Assembly: GCF_043769475.1 (NCBI RefSeq)
Contig: NZ_CP171729.1
Span: 124,001 to 188,000, forward strand
Reading direction: 5' to 3'
DNA: 64,000 bases
DNA from: Allomesorhizobium sp043769475
GTDB taxonomy: Bacteria; Pseudomonadota; Alphaproteobacteria; Rhizobiales; Rhizobiaceae
The stretch's first letter is position 1. Each line of letters starts with the position of its first letter. A program made the translations under genes and the position numbers. Below, piece after piece: positions 36,483-46,399 of this stretch. The notes below the pieces were generated by a model that did not search any database, was not told where the DNA came from, and saw only the letters and a program-made list of their open reading frames with translations.

Positions 36483-37274
36483 TCATTTCAGCTTGCAGAC
36501 AAGAGAGTCCGGATATTGGCAGGAATCGCCAGGCGCCGTGTAGGAAGCCCTGTCGATGAAGGCGTCAACGTTCCCGTCTGGGTCGCGGAACGCTCCGAGC
36601 CATGAGGGCATGTTGTCGCTGGCCCAGAGACTGAAGAAGACTTTCATCGCCTGCGTCGGCAGCTTTTCCGGATCCGTTACTGTCTGCACCAGTTCATTGT
36701 CGACATAATAACGCAATCGGCCCTTCTCCCAGACGAAGGCATAGTCGTGGAAATCGCTATCCGCATCGCCCGGAACGGCAACCAACTCTTCGTTACCGCC
36801 CTTTCCGTCAATATACTGATTGAGCTGAACCTGCGCTGTGTTCTTGCCGAGAACCTCGAAGTCGATCTCGTGCCAAGGCTGTTTGTCAGCTGGGCCAATG
36901 TAAGTGAAAAATGCGGTGTTGAAGCCGGAGCCCCGCGCTGTTTTCATGCGGGCTTCGTAAACGCCATAACCAAACCGCTGTTTTGTTTGAATCTCAGCGC
37001 AGGCATATTGCCGGTCCCCACTCGGTTTTTTAACGAAGGACAAGTGCAGCGCTCCATGCACGATCTTCACCTGATCGGCCGACCAGGTGCAGTTCTGATG
37101 GTTGCCATTCGACCACCCGTCGGAAATGTACCAGCGTTGTTTGCTCAATTGGCTGAAGTCCTCCACAAAAGAGGAGCCGTTGCCCATAGGCTCCGCTACG
37201 GCCAATCCTGCCATTGCAATCATGGCTATTCCGAACCCACCTCCAATGAGCTTTCCGTATCGAATCTTCCTCAT
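36483..37274 (-). CDS. exoK: Secreted GH16 beta-glycanase, ExoK-like
   Basis: A 263-residue protein. The ATG at 37274 gives a signal peptide (MRKIRYGKLIGG ... AMAGLAVAEP). The GH16 catalytic motif HEIDFEVLG contains the nucleophile and acid/base glutamates. Before it comes YGVYEARMKTARGSGFNTAF, and after it VWEKGRLRYYVDNELV. Length and motifs fit ExoK, the endo-beta-1,3-1,4-glycanase that cuts succinoglycan into short chains in Sinorhizobium. The longer upstream extension is rejected because it lacks the signal sequence pattern. No other exo genes are in the window. Confidence 0.85.
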   Translation of the reverse strand: MRKIRYGKLIGGGFGIAMIAMAGLAVAEPMGNGSSFVEDFSQLSKQRWYISDGWSNGNHQNCTWSADQVKIVHGALHLSFVKKPSGDRQYACAEIQTKQRFGYGVYEARMKTARGSGFNTAFFTYIGPADKQPWHEIDFEVLGKNTAQVQLNQYIDGKGGNEELVAVPGDADSDFHDYAFVWEKGRLRYYVDNELVQTVTDPEKLPTQAMKVFFSLWASDNMPSWLGAFRDPDGNVDAFIDRASYTAPGDSCQYPDSLVCKLK

Positions 37275-38126
37275 AGAAATCTTCCTGTGCAAGAATGGGT
37301 TCGCTGGTTGAAGGCGACTGCTCTGACAGCCAACAGAAAATATGGGCCAAAGTCTGACTACCATGTGGGAGAGGGCCGCGGCGCGTCCCTGTGATCATCG
37401 GGTCGGAGGCCAGTCACGCAGAGCATGGATGACCGTTGGCGGCGTCACGGCCAGTTGTCTACGAAAACTTCCATCCAATCCCGTCGAGATGGCTCGGCGA
37501 GAGCGAGATGTCGAGCCCTTGCAGGCTGGCCCTTCAATCAATCCACCGAGCGTGTGCGGGCCCATGAGCGGTATGGCCGCATCAACACAAACACTCATCG
37601 ATGAAGACCTTCGCAAATCCGGAGCGGGACCGGGCTCAAGAAGCCGTTCCCCGAAATCGGATGGGCAATGCTGGCCTCGTCATCAGCCTCGACGCGTCCG
37701 CCGTTTGTTGCGCCGATGGTTCTGTTCAATTCGATTGTTCGCGCCGGGAGCGATCGTGCAGGCAGGTGGCCGTTCGCAGGAACCAATCGCTGCACGTTGG
37801 TCTGGCTGCCGTCAACGACGCGATCGGGTTGACCAGATGCCTCTGCTGCGCTGATCCGCTCAAAAGGTCCCAAGCTGGGCGTTGCCCGGCGACCCAGTCG
37901 CCGCGCGTAGGCGCGCCTTTCAGCAGCAGGAGAGGATGGGGCTGGACGGCTTGTTTTCGCGGCAGAGCCGCGACCGGCCCTGAAGTGAACGCTCTTCTCG
38001 ATTGGGTGTGTGAGAGAGGCGGAGGATCGCTGCACGGCAAGCCTGGTCCTTACGGGGAGGGGATGTCGCCGATCCGACTTCGCTTAGGACGCAGGTGAGG
38101 GGCAGTGCAGTCAAGCAAACGCCGCT
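37275..38126. other. No recognised gene (850 bp)
   Basis: Overlapping frames of 70-165 codons occur on both strands. A minus-strand frame (37595-38035) reads AAEASGQPDRVVDGSQTNVQ and RTIELNRTIGATNGGRVEAD, but it has no recognised family. The stretch is probably decayed sequence. Confidence 0.35.
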
Positions 38127-40451
38127 CTACGCGGCGGCCTTGGTCGCCGCCGAGCCCTTGCGGACGGGTATGCGCACCGACACGATGGTGCCGACGCCTT
38201 CGGTCGAGCGTATCTTCAGCGCGCCGCCGTGCAGTTCGGCAAGCGACCTGGAAATCGCTAGGCCGAGGCCGGAGCCGGCATGGCTCTTGGAGAACTGGTT
38301 CTGCACCTGCTCGAACGGGCGGCCGAGTTTGCCCAGCGCGTCCTTGGGAATGCCGCAGCCTGTATCTTCGATGGTCAGCATCAGCGCGCCAGAAACGTTG
38401 CGCGCCCTGACCGAGATGTGGCCGCCCTGGCCGGTGAATTTCACCGCGTTCGACAGGAGGTTGATGACGATCTGCTTGATCGCCCGGCGGTCGGCGACGA
38501 GCCGCATCGACTCGGCGATCTGCGTCTCGACCGCGATGGACTTTTCCGCCGCCTGTAGAGAGACCACGCGCACGGTTTCGCGGATCAGCGGACAAAGGTC
38601 GATCTCCTCGCGCTCCATCGAGAACTGCCCCGCCTCGATCTTCGACATGTCGAGAATGTCGTTGATGACGCCGAGCAGGTATTTGCCGCTGTTGGCGATG
38701 TCGCTGGCGTATTCCTCGTAGCGGTCGGAGCCGAGCGGTCCGAACAGGCCCGATTCCATCAGCTCCGAGAAGCCTATGATGGCGTTGAGCGGCGTGCGCA
38801 ACTCATGCGACATATTGGCCAGGAATTCGGACTTGGCGCGGTTCGCGGCTTCGGCGCGCTCGGTTTCGCGCATGTATTTGCGGTTGAGCTCGACCAGTTC
38901 GCGCGCCCGCTCTTCCTCGGCGCGCCGCGCCAGGCTGAGATCGTGGATGGTGGCCATCAGCCGCCGCTCGCTGTCGACCAGCTTTTCCTGATGCTGCTTG
39001 ATGAGCGTGATGTCGGAGCCGACCGAGACGGTGCCGCCGTCGCGCGTTTTCAACTCGTTGACCTGAAGCCAGCGTCCGTCGGCCAGCTGCCGCTCATAGG
39101 TCGCGCCGCCACCCGGGCCGTTGGCGTTGGCCAGCCGCCGCTCCGATGCGAAGCCGATCATCCGTTCTTCCAGCGCCTGGCGCGAGATCCCCGGCACGAC
39201 GTCGCGGTCTAATAGGCCGTTATCCTGCTGGTATTTGCTGTTGCACATCACTAGCCGCTGCTTCGAATCCCACAGGACGAAGGATTCGTTGATGTTCTCG
39301 ATCGCGGTTCTCAGCCTCATGTCGGCGGCTTCGGAGCGAAGCGCCAGATGCCGCTGCTCGGTCACATCGACGGCGATGCCGATCAGCTGGATTTCGGGCG
39401 CCTCCGGATCGATCACCTGCGCCCGCGCCCGCACCCAGACCCAGCGGCCGTCGGCATGGCGCATGCGGAACACCTGGTCGATATGGTCGATCTCGCGCGC
39501 CACGATGCGGTTAGCAAGTTCGAACAGGTCGCCGTCGTCTTCATGGATGATGTCGTCGACCTCGCCGAAGGACAGCATGGTGTCGCAGGGCTTGTAGCCG
39601 AGCATGTCGTACATGGAGCGCGACCAGTACATCTTGCCGCGCACCATGTCCCAGTCCCACAGGCCGCAGCGGCCGCGCACCAGCGCCAGATCGATGCGCT
39701 GATGCGCTTCGAGATAGATGCGGTCGGCGGCCTGGGCGCGGGCTGCCTGCGTGAAATAGGCGTAGAGGATGATGATCAGCACGCCGGCGGTCAGCACGAA
39801 CAGCGTGACGTTCAGCGACACCGTCTTGCGCCATTCGGCGAATACCGCATCGCGCGGGATCATCGCCGCGGCGGCGCCCTTGCGGTCTTCCGTCAGGTTG
39901 ACTGCGGCGTACCAGTCGCGGCCGTCGATGCGCACTTCCATGATCCCGGCGCGCTCGCCGAACATGAAGAGCGGCTGGCCGCCGGTCATGATGGCGTCCA
40001 GCATCTTGCCTTGCCAGCCGGTCGATTCAGGTGTGACGGCGACGATCCTGAACGCCTCGTCGGTCAGCGCCAGCACGTGCCGGCTGCCCATCGCGCCGTG
40101 CTGGACGGTGCGTTCCAGCAGATCGCGGCTTGCTGTGTCGTCGAGTTCGCCGCCCGCCGCCGACACCATCATCGAGTTGACGAGTTCGCCGGCTGCCAGG
40201 CTTAGGATGGCCTTGGCGTTGCGCTCGACTTCATCCTGCCAGGCTATCAGCGAAAGAAAGCGCGCGGCCGCCACGACGAGCAAGAAGATGACGATCAGGG
40301 CGGGAATGGACCGACGCAACAGAGGCTCTGCAGCGAGAAGCCGCCTGTAGGCAGGTTCGGCGATGATGCGCGCATTGCCGGCGAGGGTGTTACCCTTGCG
40401 CCGGACAAAATCAGTGCCGCCGGGCGCGCCCCACGCGTCCGTCTTCGCCAT
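38127..40451 (-). CDS. Membrane-bound PAS sensor histidine kinase
   Basis: A 774-residue hybrid-free kinase. Two membrane helices (residues about 48-70 and 211-233) enclose a periplasmic sensor region. Two PAS-like domains follow: GRCGLWDWDMVRGKMYWSRS with a PAC end EIQLIGIAVDVTEQRHL, and AIENINESFVLWDSKQRLVM. A coiled coil precedes the H-box FLANMSHELRTPLNAIIGFS. The N-box NLLSNAVKFTG and G-boxes DTGCGIPKD and GSGLGLAISRSL are complete. The layout resembles PleC/PdhS-type alphaproteobacterial kinases. The partner response regulator is not next to it. The stretch is GC-rich with clean codon use, unlike the debris around it. Confidence 0.9.
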   Translation of the reverse strand: MAKTDAWGAPGGTDFVRRKGNTLAGNARIIAEPAYRRLLAAEPLLRRSIPALIVIFLLVVAAARFLSLIAWQDEVERNAKAILSLAAGELVNSMMVSAAGGELDDTASRDLLERTVQHGAMGSRHVLALTDEAFRIVAVTPESTGWQGKMLDAIMTGGQPLFMFGERAGIMEVRIDGRDWYAAVNLTEDRKGAAAAMIPRDAVFAEWRKTVSLNVTLFVLTAGVLIIILYAYFTQAARAQAADRIYLEAHQRIDLALVRGRCGLWDWDMVRGKMYWSRSMYDMLGYKPCDTMLSFGEVDDIIHEDDGDLFELANRIVAREIDHIDQVFRMRHADGRWVWVRARAQVIDPEAPEIQLIGIAVDVTEQRHLALRSEAADMRLRTAIENINESFVLWDSKQRLVMCNSKYQQDNGLLDRDVVPGISRQALEERMIGFASERRLANANGPGGGATYERQLADGRWLQVNELKTRDGGTVSVGSDITLIKQHQEKLVDSERRLMATIHDLSLARRAEEERARELVELNRKYMRETERAEAANRAKSEFLANMSHELRTPLNAIIGFSELMESGLFGPLGSDRYEEYASDIANSGKYLLGVINDILDMSKIEAGQFSMEREEIDLCPLIRETVRVVSLQAAEKSIAVETQIAESMRLVADRRAIKQIVINLLSNAVKFTGQGGHISVRARNVSGALMLTIEDTGCGIPKDALGKLGRPFEQVQNQFSKSHAGSGLGLAISRSLAELHGGALKIRSTEGVGTIVSVRIPVRKGSAATKAAA

Positions 40452-40859
40452 GGATTGGCTCCCCGAAATCTTTTTTCATTGACGATCCGGCAACGCCGCA
40501 CATCCGAATCTGCCCTAAAGAATCAGAGGTGATTCGGCTTGTCCAGTGGCGAGGGCAAAAGAATTGCTGTGCGTCCTCGAGGCTCCCCTTGGACAGCTCT
40601 AAAAGCTCGCGGCTCAGGGCCGCACCCTCAGGACGAGGGAGAGGGCGCCCCCTCAAATTCTGAAGCATAGGCAAGGGTTTGCCTGATGACGTTACACCAG
40701 CAATTTCGCCGCCCTGCAGCCCTTGGTCTGCACCGATGGGGCAGAATTCAGGCCAGCGTGCGCTCTCGATGACATCGCACGCTATATCGATCCGACCAGC
40801 TCCGCGTCGGCGCAGGCCGCCGAGAACCGTCGCGCTCTCCTCGACAGCGGCCAGATTGG
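40452..40859. other. No recognised gene
   Basis: A minus-strand frame runs through here into the IS66 TnpA end (PEFCPIGADQGLQGGEIAGV ... SRELLELSKGSLEDAQQFF). It is not recognised and probably formed by a deletion joining IS66 to other sequence. Confidence 0.3.
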
Positions 40860-41249
40860 CTAAAGGAGCTTGCGCCTGCAGGATCCGGCCGAGCGCCTTG
40901 CTATCGATATCACTCTCGACCCGAACGCGGCGGGCGCCGCCAAGCTCGATGGTCACCATGCTGCTCTTCTTGCGCGTGGGAGATCGGCGGTGGCTGCGCT
41001 GGCGATTGCAGCTCTGGCAGCGCCTCGACGATTTGGACGGGAACGAGTAGCGGCGTGGACGGCGGGGAGATCTGGCAGAGTTCCTTGCGCCACGGGAAGC
41101 TGACTCACATGAATGCCAGCCGATCGCGCGATCTCGAAAACACTGGCCCCAGCCCCAAACGTCGCCGCGACCAGCCGCTCCTGCTCCTCCCGAGACCAGC
41201 GGCGGCGCTGCTTGACCGAGGTGATCACTTCAATCTCATGTTTCGTCAC
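40860..41249 (-). pseudogene. IS66-family TnpA remnant
   Basis: The start MTKHEIEVITSVKQRRRWSR continues with EEQERLVAATFGAGASVFEI and ARSAGIHVSQL, the N-terminal helix-turn-helix of IS66 TnpA. The frame is lost after HVSQL, and a second frame gives MVTIELGGARRVRVESDIDS, the usual C-terminus. The element's tnpB and tnpC are absent. Confidence 0.7.
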
Positions 41250-41324
41250 AGGGCTACTCCAAGTGCTTGCACTAGGACAGCCTTCAGCCTACTTCAGCAA
41301 GACGGCCGTGACCGTGGGGATACG

Positions 41325-41621
41325 ATGGCTACGATCACCGATGTCTTCACCATCGCCCACGTCGCGAAAAAGCTTGGAGAGGATCCTGAGCTCCTTCAGG
41401 CGATCGTCAACAACGATGACAACCTCTCCTACGGCAGTATCATCAGCGTCTACGATGGCACGGACGAAGCAATCACCGCTCTCACTGAGCAGGGGGTTGA
41501 CGAGCTGACACAGATGCTCGCCCATGCTCGTCGTTCGATCGACGAGTGGAACGACTTCCTCGACAGCTTTGTCGACGACGAAGAGCTCGTCGCGCGCATA
41601 AAAGCAAAATCACCGCGGTAA
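41325..41621 (+). CDS. Small acidic protein of unknown function (98 aa)
   Basis: The frame from the ATG at 41325 reads MATITDVFTIAHVAKKLGED, PELLQAIVNNDDNLSYGSII and ARRSIDEWNDFLDSFVDDEE. It is strongly acidic with a basic tail (ARIKAKSPR). The composition and helical pattern look like a real protein. Upstream lies a short sequence (CCTTCAGCCTACTTCAGCAA) that recurs at 50590. A strong stem-loop follows the stop at 41654. I do not recognise the family. Confidence 0.55.
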   Translation: MATITDVFTIAHVAKKLGEDPELLQAIVNNDDNLSYGSIISVYDGTDEAITALTEQGVDELTQMLAHARRSIDEWNDFLDSFVDDEELVARIKAKSPR

Positions 41622-41653
41622 CAATCGGCCGGTTACAGTAGACCTAGGGTAAG

Positions 41654-41684
41654 GTTGCTGCGGGTTGATTCTACCCGCAGCAAC
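41654..41684 (+). terminator. Strong stem-loop after the small acidic gene
   Basis: GTTGCTGCGGGT pairs perfectly with ACCCGCAGCAAC across a 7-base loop (TGATTCT), 32 bp after the stop at 41621. No U-run follows, so it is either a factor-assisted terminator or a stabilising 3' hairpin. Confidence 0.5.
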
Positions 41685-42201
41685 CCGGTCGAGCCGCAGC
41701 AGAACATCGCACCGTGTCGCTGACTGACGCGCGCGTTTGCCGCTCGCGATCCGGGCGATCGCCGTCGAAATTCCGATCCGAACCGTGCGCCGCCGATCCC
41801 GGTTAGGCGCACCACCAGATTATCGCCGGGGTTCAAGGCCTGGCCTTGACCCCCGGGGTGACGGTCACTGGCGGTGCCGCGGCGTGCTGAACGGATTATC
41901 CGCTGTCGCTGAGCCTCCCGCCGCCGGTCCAGTGGATCTCCCGGGTCCGCCATTCCTGCAAAAATGGCGGCCCCGCGACACCTTTTTGTCGGGTTCGTCA
42001 GATCCGCGCCACAGGCTTGGTGAGCCGATCTGTTGTTTGCCGCAGGCTAAAGAGCTGAACAGCAAGCATAAACTTCCGTCGCGGCTCGATCCGCGAGATT
42101 GGCACGATCTTTGTACTCTTCAGGATGAGCCGACGGCAGCAGCCGACCGGCTCTCCTGTCGCGCGTCCCCGCAATCGACACAGCCAAGCAAGGAATCCAC
42201 C

Positions 42202-43332
42202 ATGGCGAAGAACGCGCCGATTGCGGACGCGAGCGATGGGTCGGCCGTAAATCGGCTGGTCGGCATCGACCTTGCTCGGGGCCTGGCTGTCTTCGGCATG
42301 TACGCCGCCCATGCCGGTCCCAACCCCCTAGAAGGAGGACTGGTCGGGAATCTGATGGAACTAACCCATGGGCGGTCGTCCGCCCTGTTTGCCGTATTGG
42401 CCGGTTTTTCGATCCTCCTGATTACCGGTCGCAAGGCGCCGAAGTCGGGGGTAGCCGGTAGACAGGCCATTGCCAGAGTCGCAATTCGTGCCCTTGTTTT
42501 GCTGGCGCTTGGCCCAATCCTGACCTACCTCGATACGCCGGTCCGGGTCATCCTGACATACTACGGAATCTGCTTCTTGTTGGTCCTGCCGCTCTACCGG
42601 CTCAGCGCACCGCAACTCGGCTTGCTCGCTGCTGGGACCGCATTAGTTCTGCCGCAAGTGCGCTTCCTCCTTGAGTCAATGGTTGCCTTCGAGGGCTCGT
42701 CCTTCGACCCGGTGTTCAAGCTCATGGTCAGCGGCGATTATCCCGCTTTAACCTGGGTTCCTTTTGTGATCGCAGGCATGGCCATTGCGCGCCTCGACCT
42801 TAGTACGCAAGCAATGCATTGGCGCCTTGGTCTAGCGGGGGTCGCGCTGGCCGTGTTGAGCTATGGGGGATCCTGGCTCGCGCTGCGTTTGCCTGGTGTA
42901 CCCGTCGCTTTGCAGGAATCCGCCTGGTGGTGGTCGGACGTTGGCTACCTTTGGTCCTTGGAGCCCTTGATTGCCGCACCTCATAGCGAGACGACGTTCT
43001 CGATCCTGGGCAACACCGGTTGCGCAATGATTGTCATTGCGGCTTGCTGGCTCGCTATGAATGCGCTCCCGCATCTGCGAAAACTGGTCTGGCCAATAAT
43101 CGCGGTCGGCTCGATGCCTTTGACGGCCTATGTCCTGCACATCGTGGGAATAGCCTATTTCAACCACACTATGGGAATGGAGTTGTTTGCAGAAAGCAGG
43201 AGCCTGTCCATGCTCTTTGGCTTCGTCGTGGTTATAAGCACATTCGCGGTGCTTTGGCTCCGCGTCTTCCAGCGAGGACCGGTGGAAGTGCTGATGGATA
43301 GGATCACAGATCTCGCGCGTCACATCCGCTGA
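42202..43332 (+). CDS. DUF418-type multi-spanning membrane protein
   Basis: A 376-residue protein starting MAKNAPIADASDGSAVNRLV. The opening RLVGIDLARGLAVFGMYAAH is the pattern of DUF418/YeiB and heparan-glucosaminide acetyltransferase-like families. About nine to ten hydrophobic helices follow. The C-terminal part includes VGSMPLTAYVLHIVGIAYF, the usual DUF418 block. It may be an acyltransferase-like membrane enzyme, but the activity is unproven in this family. It stands alone after about 500 bp of non-coding sequence. Confidence 0.8.
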   Translation: MAKNAPIADASDGSAVNRLVGIDLARGLAVFGMYAAHAGPNPLEGGLVGNLMELTHGRSSALFAVLAGFSILLITGRKAPKSGVAGRQAIARVAIRALVLLALGPILTYLDTPVRVILTYYGICFLLVLPLYRLSAPQLGLLAAGTALVLPQVRFLLESMVAFEGSSFDPVFKLMVSGDYPALTWVPFVIAGMAIARLDLSTQAMHWRLGLAGVALAVLSYGGSWLALRLPGVPVALQESAWWWSDVGYLWSLEPLIAAPHSETTFSILGNTGCAMIVIAACWLAMNALPHLRKLVWPIIAVGSMPLTAYVLHIVGIAYFNHTMGMELFAESRSLSMLFGFVVVISTFAVLWLRVFQRGPVEVLMDRITDLARHIR

Positions 43333-43888
43333 GCACCGCAACGCCCCGGCCTCCCGATCACATTACGGACAGAAAAAGCTGGGATTTATCCAAAGCTTGT
43401 TCGCGGCAGGGGAGGGGACTTCCTACCACCCTGCCACCTTTGTGAGGTCGACGCGAAACGGTCGCGCCGGCGCTGATGGTTTCGCATCGGCATTATCAAC
43501 TTAACTCGCGGTCAGTCTTTGTCGGCCCCCCGCCGGAAAGGGGAGGCGAGGCTAGGCGGTTTGGCAAATCAGAAGCTGTCCTTCGGCAGCGGCGCTCCCG
43601 CGCCCTGTCCAGAAGCCGTGTCAGATCGCCCCGCTTCGCCGTTCTTTGCCGTACGGGTACGCGCCTTGAGAAATTCGCTGGCCGTCTCCACCGCACCGAT
43701 CTTCTGCGCGACCGCCGACCTCCACCCGTTTCGGCTGCGGAACGCCGCCACGATCTTCCTACTCTCTACACGACCTCCGGTGCGGAGACGTCCGCCGCCT
43801 GGCTCAGATGCCACTTCGTCTGGCCGCAGACCACCTGATGGCGCGATGAGATCTCGACCGCTCAGCCCGCTCTGGCCATCCGCTGCAT
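43333..43888. other. Non-coding region with one arm of a direct repeat
   Basis: Around 43420-43475 the sequence CTTCCTACC ... GAAACGGTCGCGCCGGCGCT resembles 45413-45465 (CTTCCTACC ... GAAACGATCGCGCCGGCGCT). These direct repeats bracket the unrecognised 451-residue gene and a resolvase tail. No gene is recognised here. Confidence 0.45.
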
Positions 43889-44071
43889 ATGCGAGGCCGG
43901 CGCAGGACGATCCACCCGAAAAAAACGCAGGAAATCGCCGAAAGTGTCTTGTCAGGCCGCAAGCGCCGCGCGGAAATGGGGGAGGCTTTTCGTATCAACG
44001 ACCCGACGGTCCCGTACATCGTTGCTGAACACCGCCACAACCTGGAGAAATTCCATGCCGACCAGCCATGA
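43889..44071 (+). pseudogene. Resolvase C-terminal (helix-turn-helix) remnant
   Basis: The frame RGRRRTIHPKKTQEIAESVL to SGRKRRAEMGEAFRINDPTV and IVAEHRHNLEKF matches the DNA-binding tail of a Tn3-type serine recombinase. The catalytic domain is missing. It overlaps the start of the next gene by about 16 bp. Confidence 0.55.
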
Positions 44072-45410
44072 TCTCAAGGGGCTGATGAAATTCCTCGCCC
44101 GCGATGATTGGCGCGGCTGTTTCGAGCAGGTATTCGACGATCACTTCGGCCCGGTGCTCGAGGCTGGCGACATGGAATTCGAGGACGTCGCCGAAATCCT
44201 CGGCGACGAATGGGCAATGACCCTTTGGGGCTGTGCCTTCGAGGATTTCCTGACGCGAAACTTCGATGTTGCGGGCGGCAATATTGTCGACGAGTATCTC
44301 AAGCGGCGCGGCTGGAAGGAAAACGCGCAAACGAAAGCCTACATGAAGGCGCTGCGGAGATCGGTCATAAGCCTTTACGAGGTGAGCGACATCGTGCCGG
44401 GCAAATCGCTCATGGCGCGCGATCTGATCCTTGGCGGCGATCCTATCGCCGTCAGCGAGGGAACGGCAACGAAGACCCTGCAACAATGGGACAGGGTCGC
44501 CGCCCGCATCGTTCCGGTCATGGGCAAGAAGATCTTCGCGGGCGGCCTTTTGCCCTTCACGCCGCAGGCCTCGGAGGCGCTGTTCGAAGGCCTGCAACAG
44601 ATACTCGGGAAAAAGAACGCAAAGAAGCTCCCCGCCATTCGGGACGAAGACCTTCAGACGGTCGCCCCCATGTTTACGCTCTCATGGTTGTTCGATGCGC
44701 TTGATCGCGCCATGGAATTGCCGCCGATGCAAAACTCAGATGGCGACGATCTCCTGTTCCACGATGTCAGGTTCCCGCTGGCAAGCGGCGTGACACAGAA
44801 GGATATCGCCTCGCGGGTGAAAGCCATTCCCGGAATGTCGCAGGCGAACGCAAAATTTTGGAACTGGCTTGAGGACCAGCCGAAGGGCAGAGGACAACCG
44901 AAAAAAAGCGGTGCGCTTTCCTTCGACACTACCATGGATAGCGGTCAGCGCGTGCTGGGTAATGTGGAGCTGAATGGGCGGTTCCTGCACCTGTCGGCCA
45001 ATTCCGCCGCGCGCGCGGAGAAAGGAACGGCTCTCATCCGGCACGCTCTCGGTGATTTTGTACGCGAGCCGCTCACCGAAATCCGCACCGTCCAGCAGAT
45101 GATGGCCGATAGGTCGGCCAAGGACGGCGAAGCTCTTTCATCGGATGTGCCGCCGGAAATCGCTGAACAGATCGTCCACCAATTCCTGGACCGCCAATAT
45201 CGGGGAGCCCTTGATCAGCCTGTCGGAATGCTTGGGAACAAGACCCCGCGACAGGCCGTGAAATCATCCGCCGGTCGCCAGAAGGTGGCCGAGTGGCTCA
45301 AACATCTCGAAAACCAGTCCGCCAGGCAGCCGGACCCCGCCGATCCCATGGCGACCTACAACTTCGAATGGATGTGGAGGGAACTCGGCGTCCAAAATTT
45401 GCGCCAATAG
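44055..45410 (+). CDS. Unrecognised 451-residue protein, possible MbcA/ParS-like tail
   Basis: The frame from the ATG at 44055 begins MPTSHDLKGLMKFLARDDWR and includes FEDFLTRNFDVAGGNIVDEY and PIRDED-type acidic helices. The last 80 residues (QFLDRQYRGALDQPVGMLGN, KTPRQAVKSSAGRQKVAEWL, YNFEWMWRELGV) resemble the C-terminal segment of proteins loosely related to MbcA/ParS/Xre antitoxins and SEC-C proteins. That comparison is from memory. No membrane segment or enzyme motif is seen. It is intact and flanked by resolvase remains and direct repeats, so it is probably cargo of a lost transposon. Confidence 0.55.
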   Translation: MPTSHDLKGLMKFLARDDWRGCFEQVFDDHFGPVLEAGDMEFEDVAEILGDEWAMTLWGCAFEDFLTRNFDVAGGNIVDEYLKRRGWKENAQTKAYMKALRRSVISLYEVSDIVPGKSLMARDLILGGDPIAVSEGTATKTLQQWDRVAARIVPVMGKKIFAGGLLPFTPQASEALFEGLQQILGKKNAKKLPAIRDEDLQTVAPMFTLSWLFDALDRAMELPPMQNSDGDDLLFHDVRFPLASGVTQKDIASRVKAIPGMSQANAKFWNWLEDQPKGRGQPKKSGALSFDTTMDSGQRVLGNVELNGRFLHLSANSAARAEKGTALIRHALGDFVREPLTEIRTVQQMMADRSAKDGEALSSDVPPEIAEQIVHQFLDRQYRGALDQPVGMLGNKTPRQAVKSSAGRQKVAEWLKHLENQSARQPDPADPMATYNFEWMWRELGVQNLRQ

Positions 45411-45965
45411 CGCTTCCTACCGCATTTTGGTGACATGATGCGGAAACGATCGCGCCGGCGCTAATACTTGCGGGGCATCTCGCCCAGGCGTGACCAATCG
45501 TTGCGCAGCCAAAAACCGGCAAGGCTTGGAATTTGTTCCAGCGTTAATACTCAGTCCTTGCTAGACCGACGCACCCTCGATAGGCCGCCGTCCCTTCACC
45601 GGGGGTGGTGGATTTTTTCGTTCTGATTGGAACTACGTATCGGTTTTCTTGTTTGTGAAGCTTCAAAGGGTCCCCTCCCTTAGAGCGCCAAGAGCCCGCT
45701 GCTCGTCTCGGCAACTGCGAGCGGCGGGTTCCTTGGATTCCCCCAGATCTTGGCCGTGGCAGGGAGCAAGATGCCGGCCTAGCAGTTTCTGAAGCCTCAA
45801 GGTTTTCTTCTCCCATCCTTGGATGGAAGCTCGCCGCCCCTGCACCTCGAGGATTTAATACGGGCGGGCTATTTGCGCTCCCGCGTCTCTCCGGAGGCGC
45901 GGGTCTTTTGTGTTGAACGCCCCAGCGCAAGGAGTTTCATAGCCTTAGGAGCCATTCTTGCCGTG
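45411..45965. other. Non-coding region, second arm of the direct repeat
   Basis: Contains the repeat arm at 45413-45465 that matches 43420-43475. The rest shows no recognised gene. Confidence 0.4.
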
Positions 45966-46124
45966 ATGGCTGAAGCGCTGACGAGTGGCAAGACTGTTGA
46001 CTTCCTATACCGATGGATCGACGAGAACGTCTGTGGACAGGACGGGTTGGACGTCGGACGCAGAATGAGCAAACGGCAGCGGCTGCGGCGGAACAAGGAA
46101 CAGCATCAGCGAGACCGACGCTGA
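45966..46124 (+). CDS. Short DUF768-like protein (52 aa), doubtful
   Basis: From the ATG at 45966 the frame reads MAEALTSGKTVDFLYRWIDE and NVCGQDGLDVG. The FLYRWIDENV segment resembles the start of DUF768 proteins, which are common in Mesorhizobium. The C-terminus becomes Arg/Gln-rich and probably is a shifted or truncated tail. The frame is open upstream to 45819. Confidence 0.35.
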   Translation: MAEALTSGKTVDFLYRWIDENVCGQDGLDVGRRMSKRQRLRRNKEQHQRDRR

Positions 46125-46399
46125 CCTAGGCAGCATAGCCGCCGTTGTTTTCGAAGCGATCGCGCATCAGGACGGTGGGCACTGTTGTCGTTGGCCCCGG
46201 TGCGGCAACGCGCAGCCCTTTTTCGTTTTTCCGCACCAGTCGTGGCGCGGCAGCTTAATGACCTCAAGGTTCCTTTCTCATACATCCCTTGGAAAAGAAG
46301 CCCACCCACTTGCACGAGGCGCGCAATCGATAGGCTGGTGGAGCTATCGGAGCGGTACTTGGAACTGCACCCTACGCAAGCCCATAGCGCTGACAACTG

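Noticed and set aside
39348..40205. A 285-codon plus-strand frame
   Set aside because: It is antisense to the histidine kinase, and its His/Asp/Ala-rich composition is typical of a GC-rich shadow frame.
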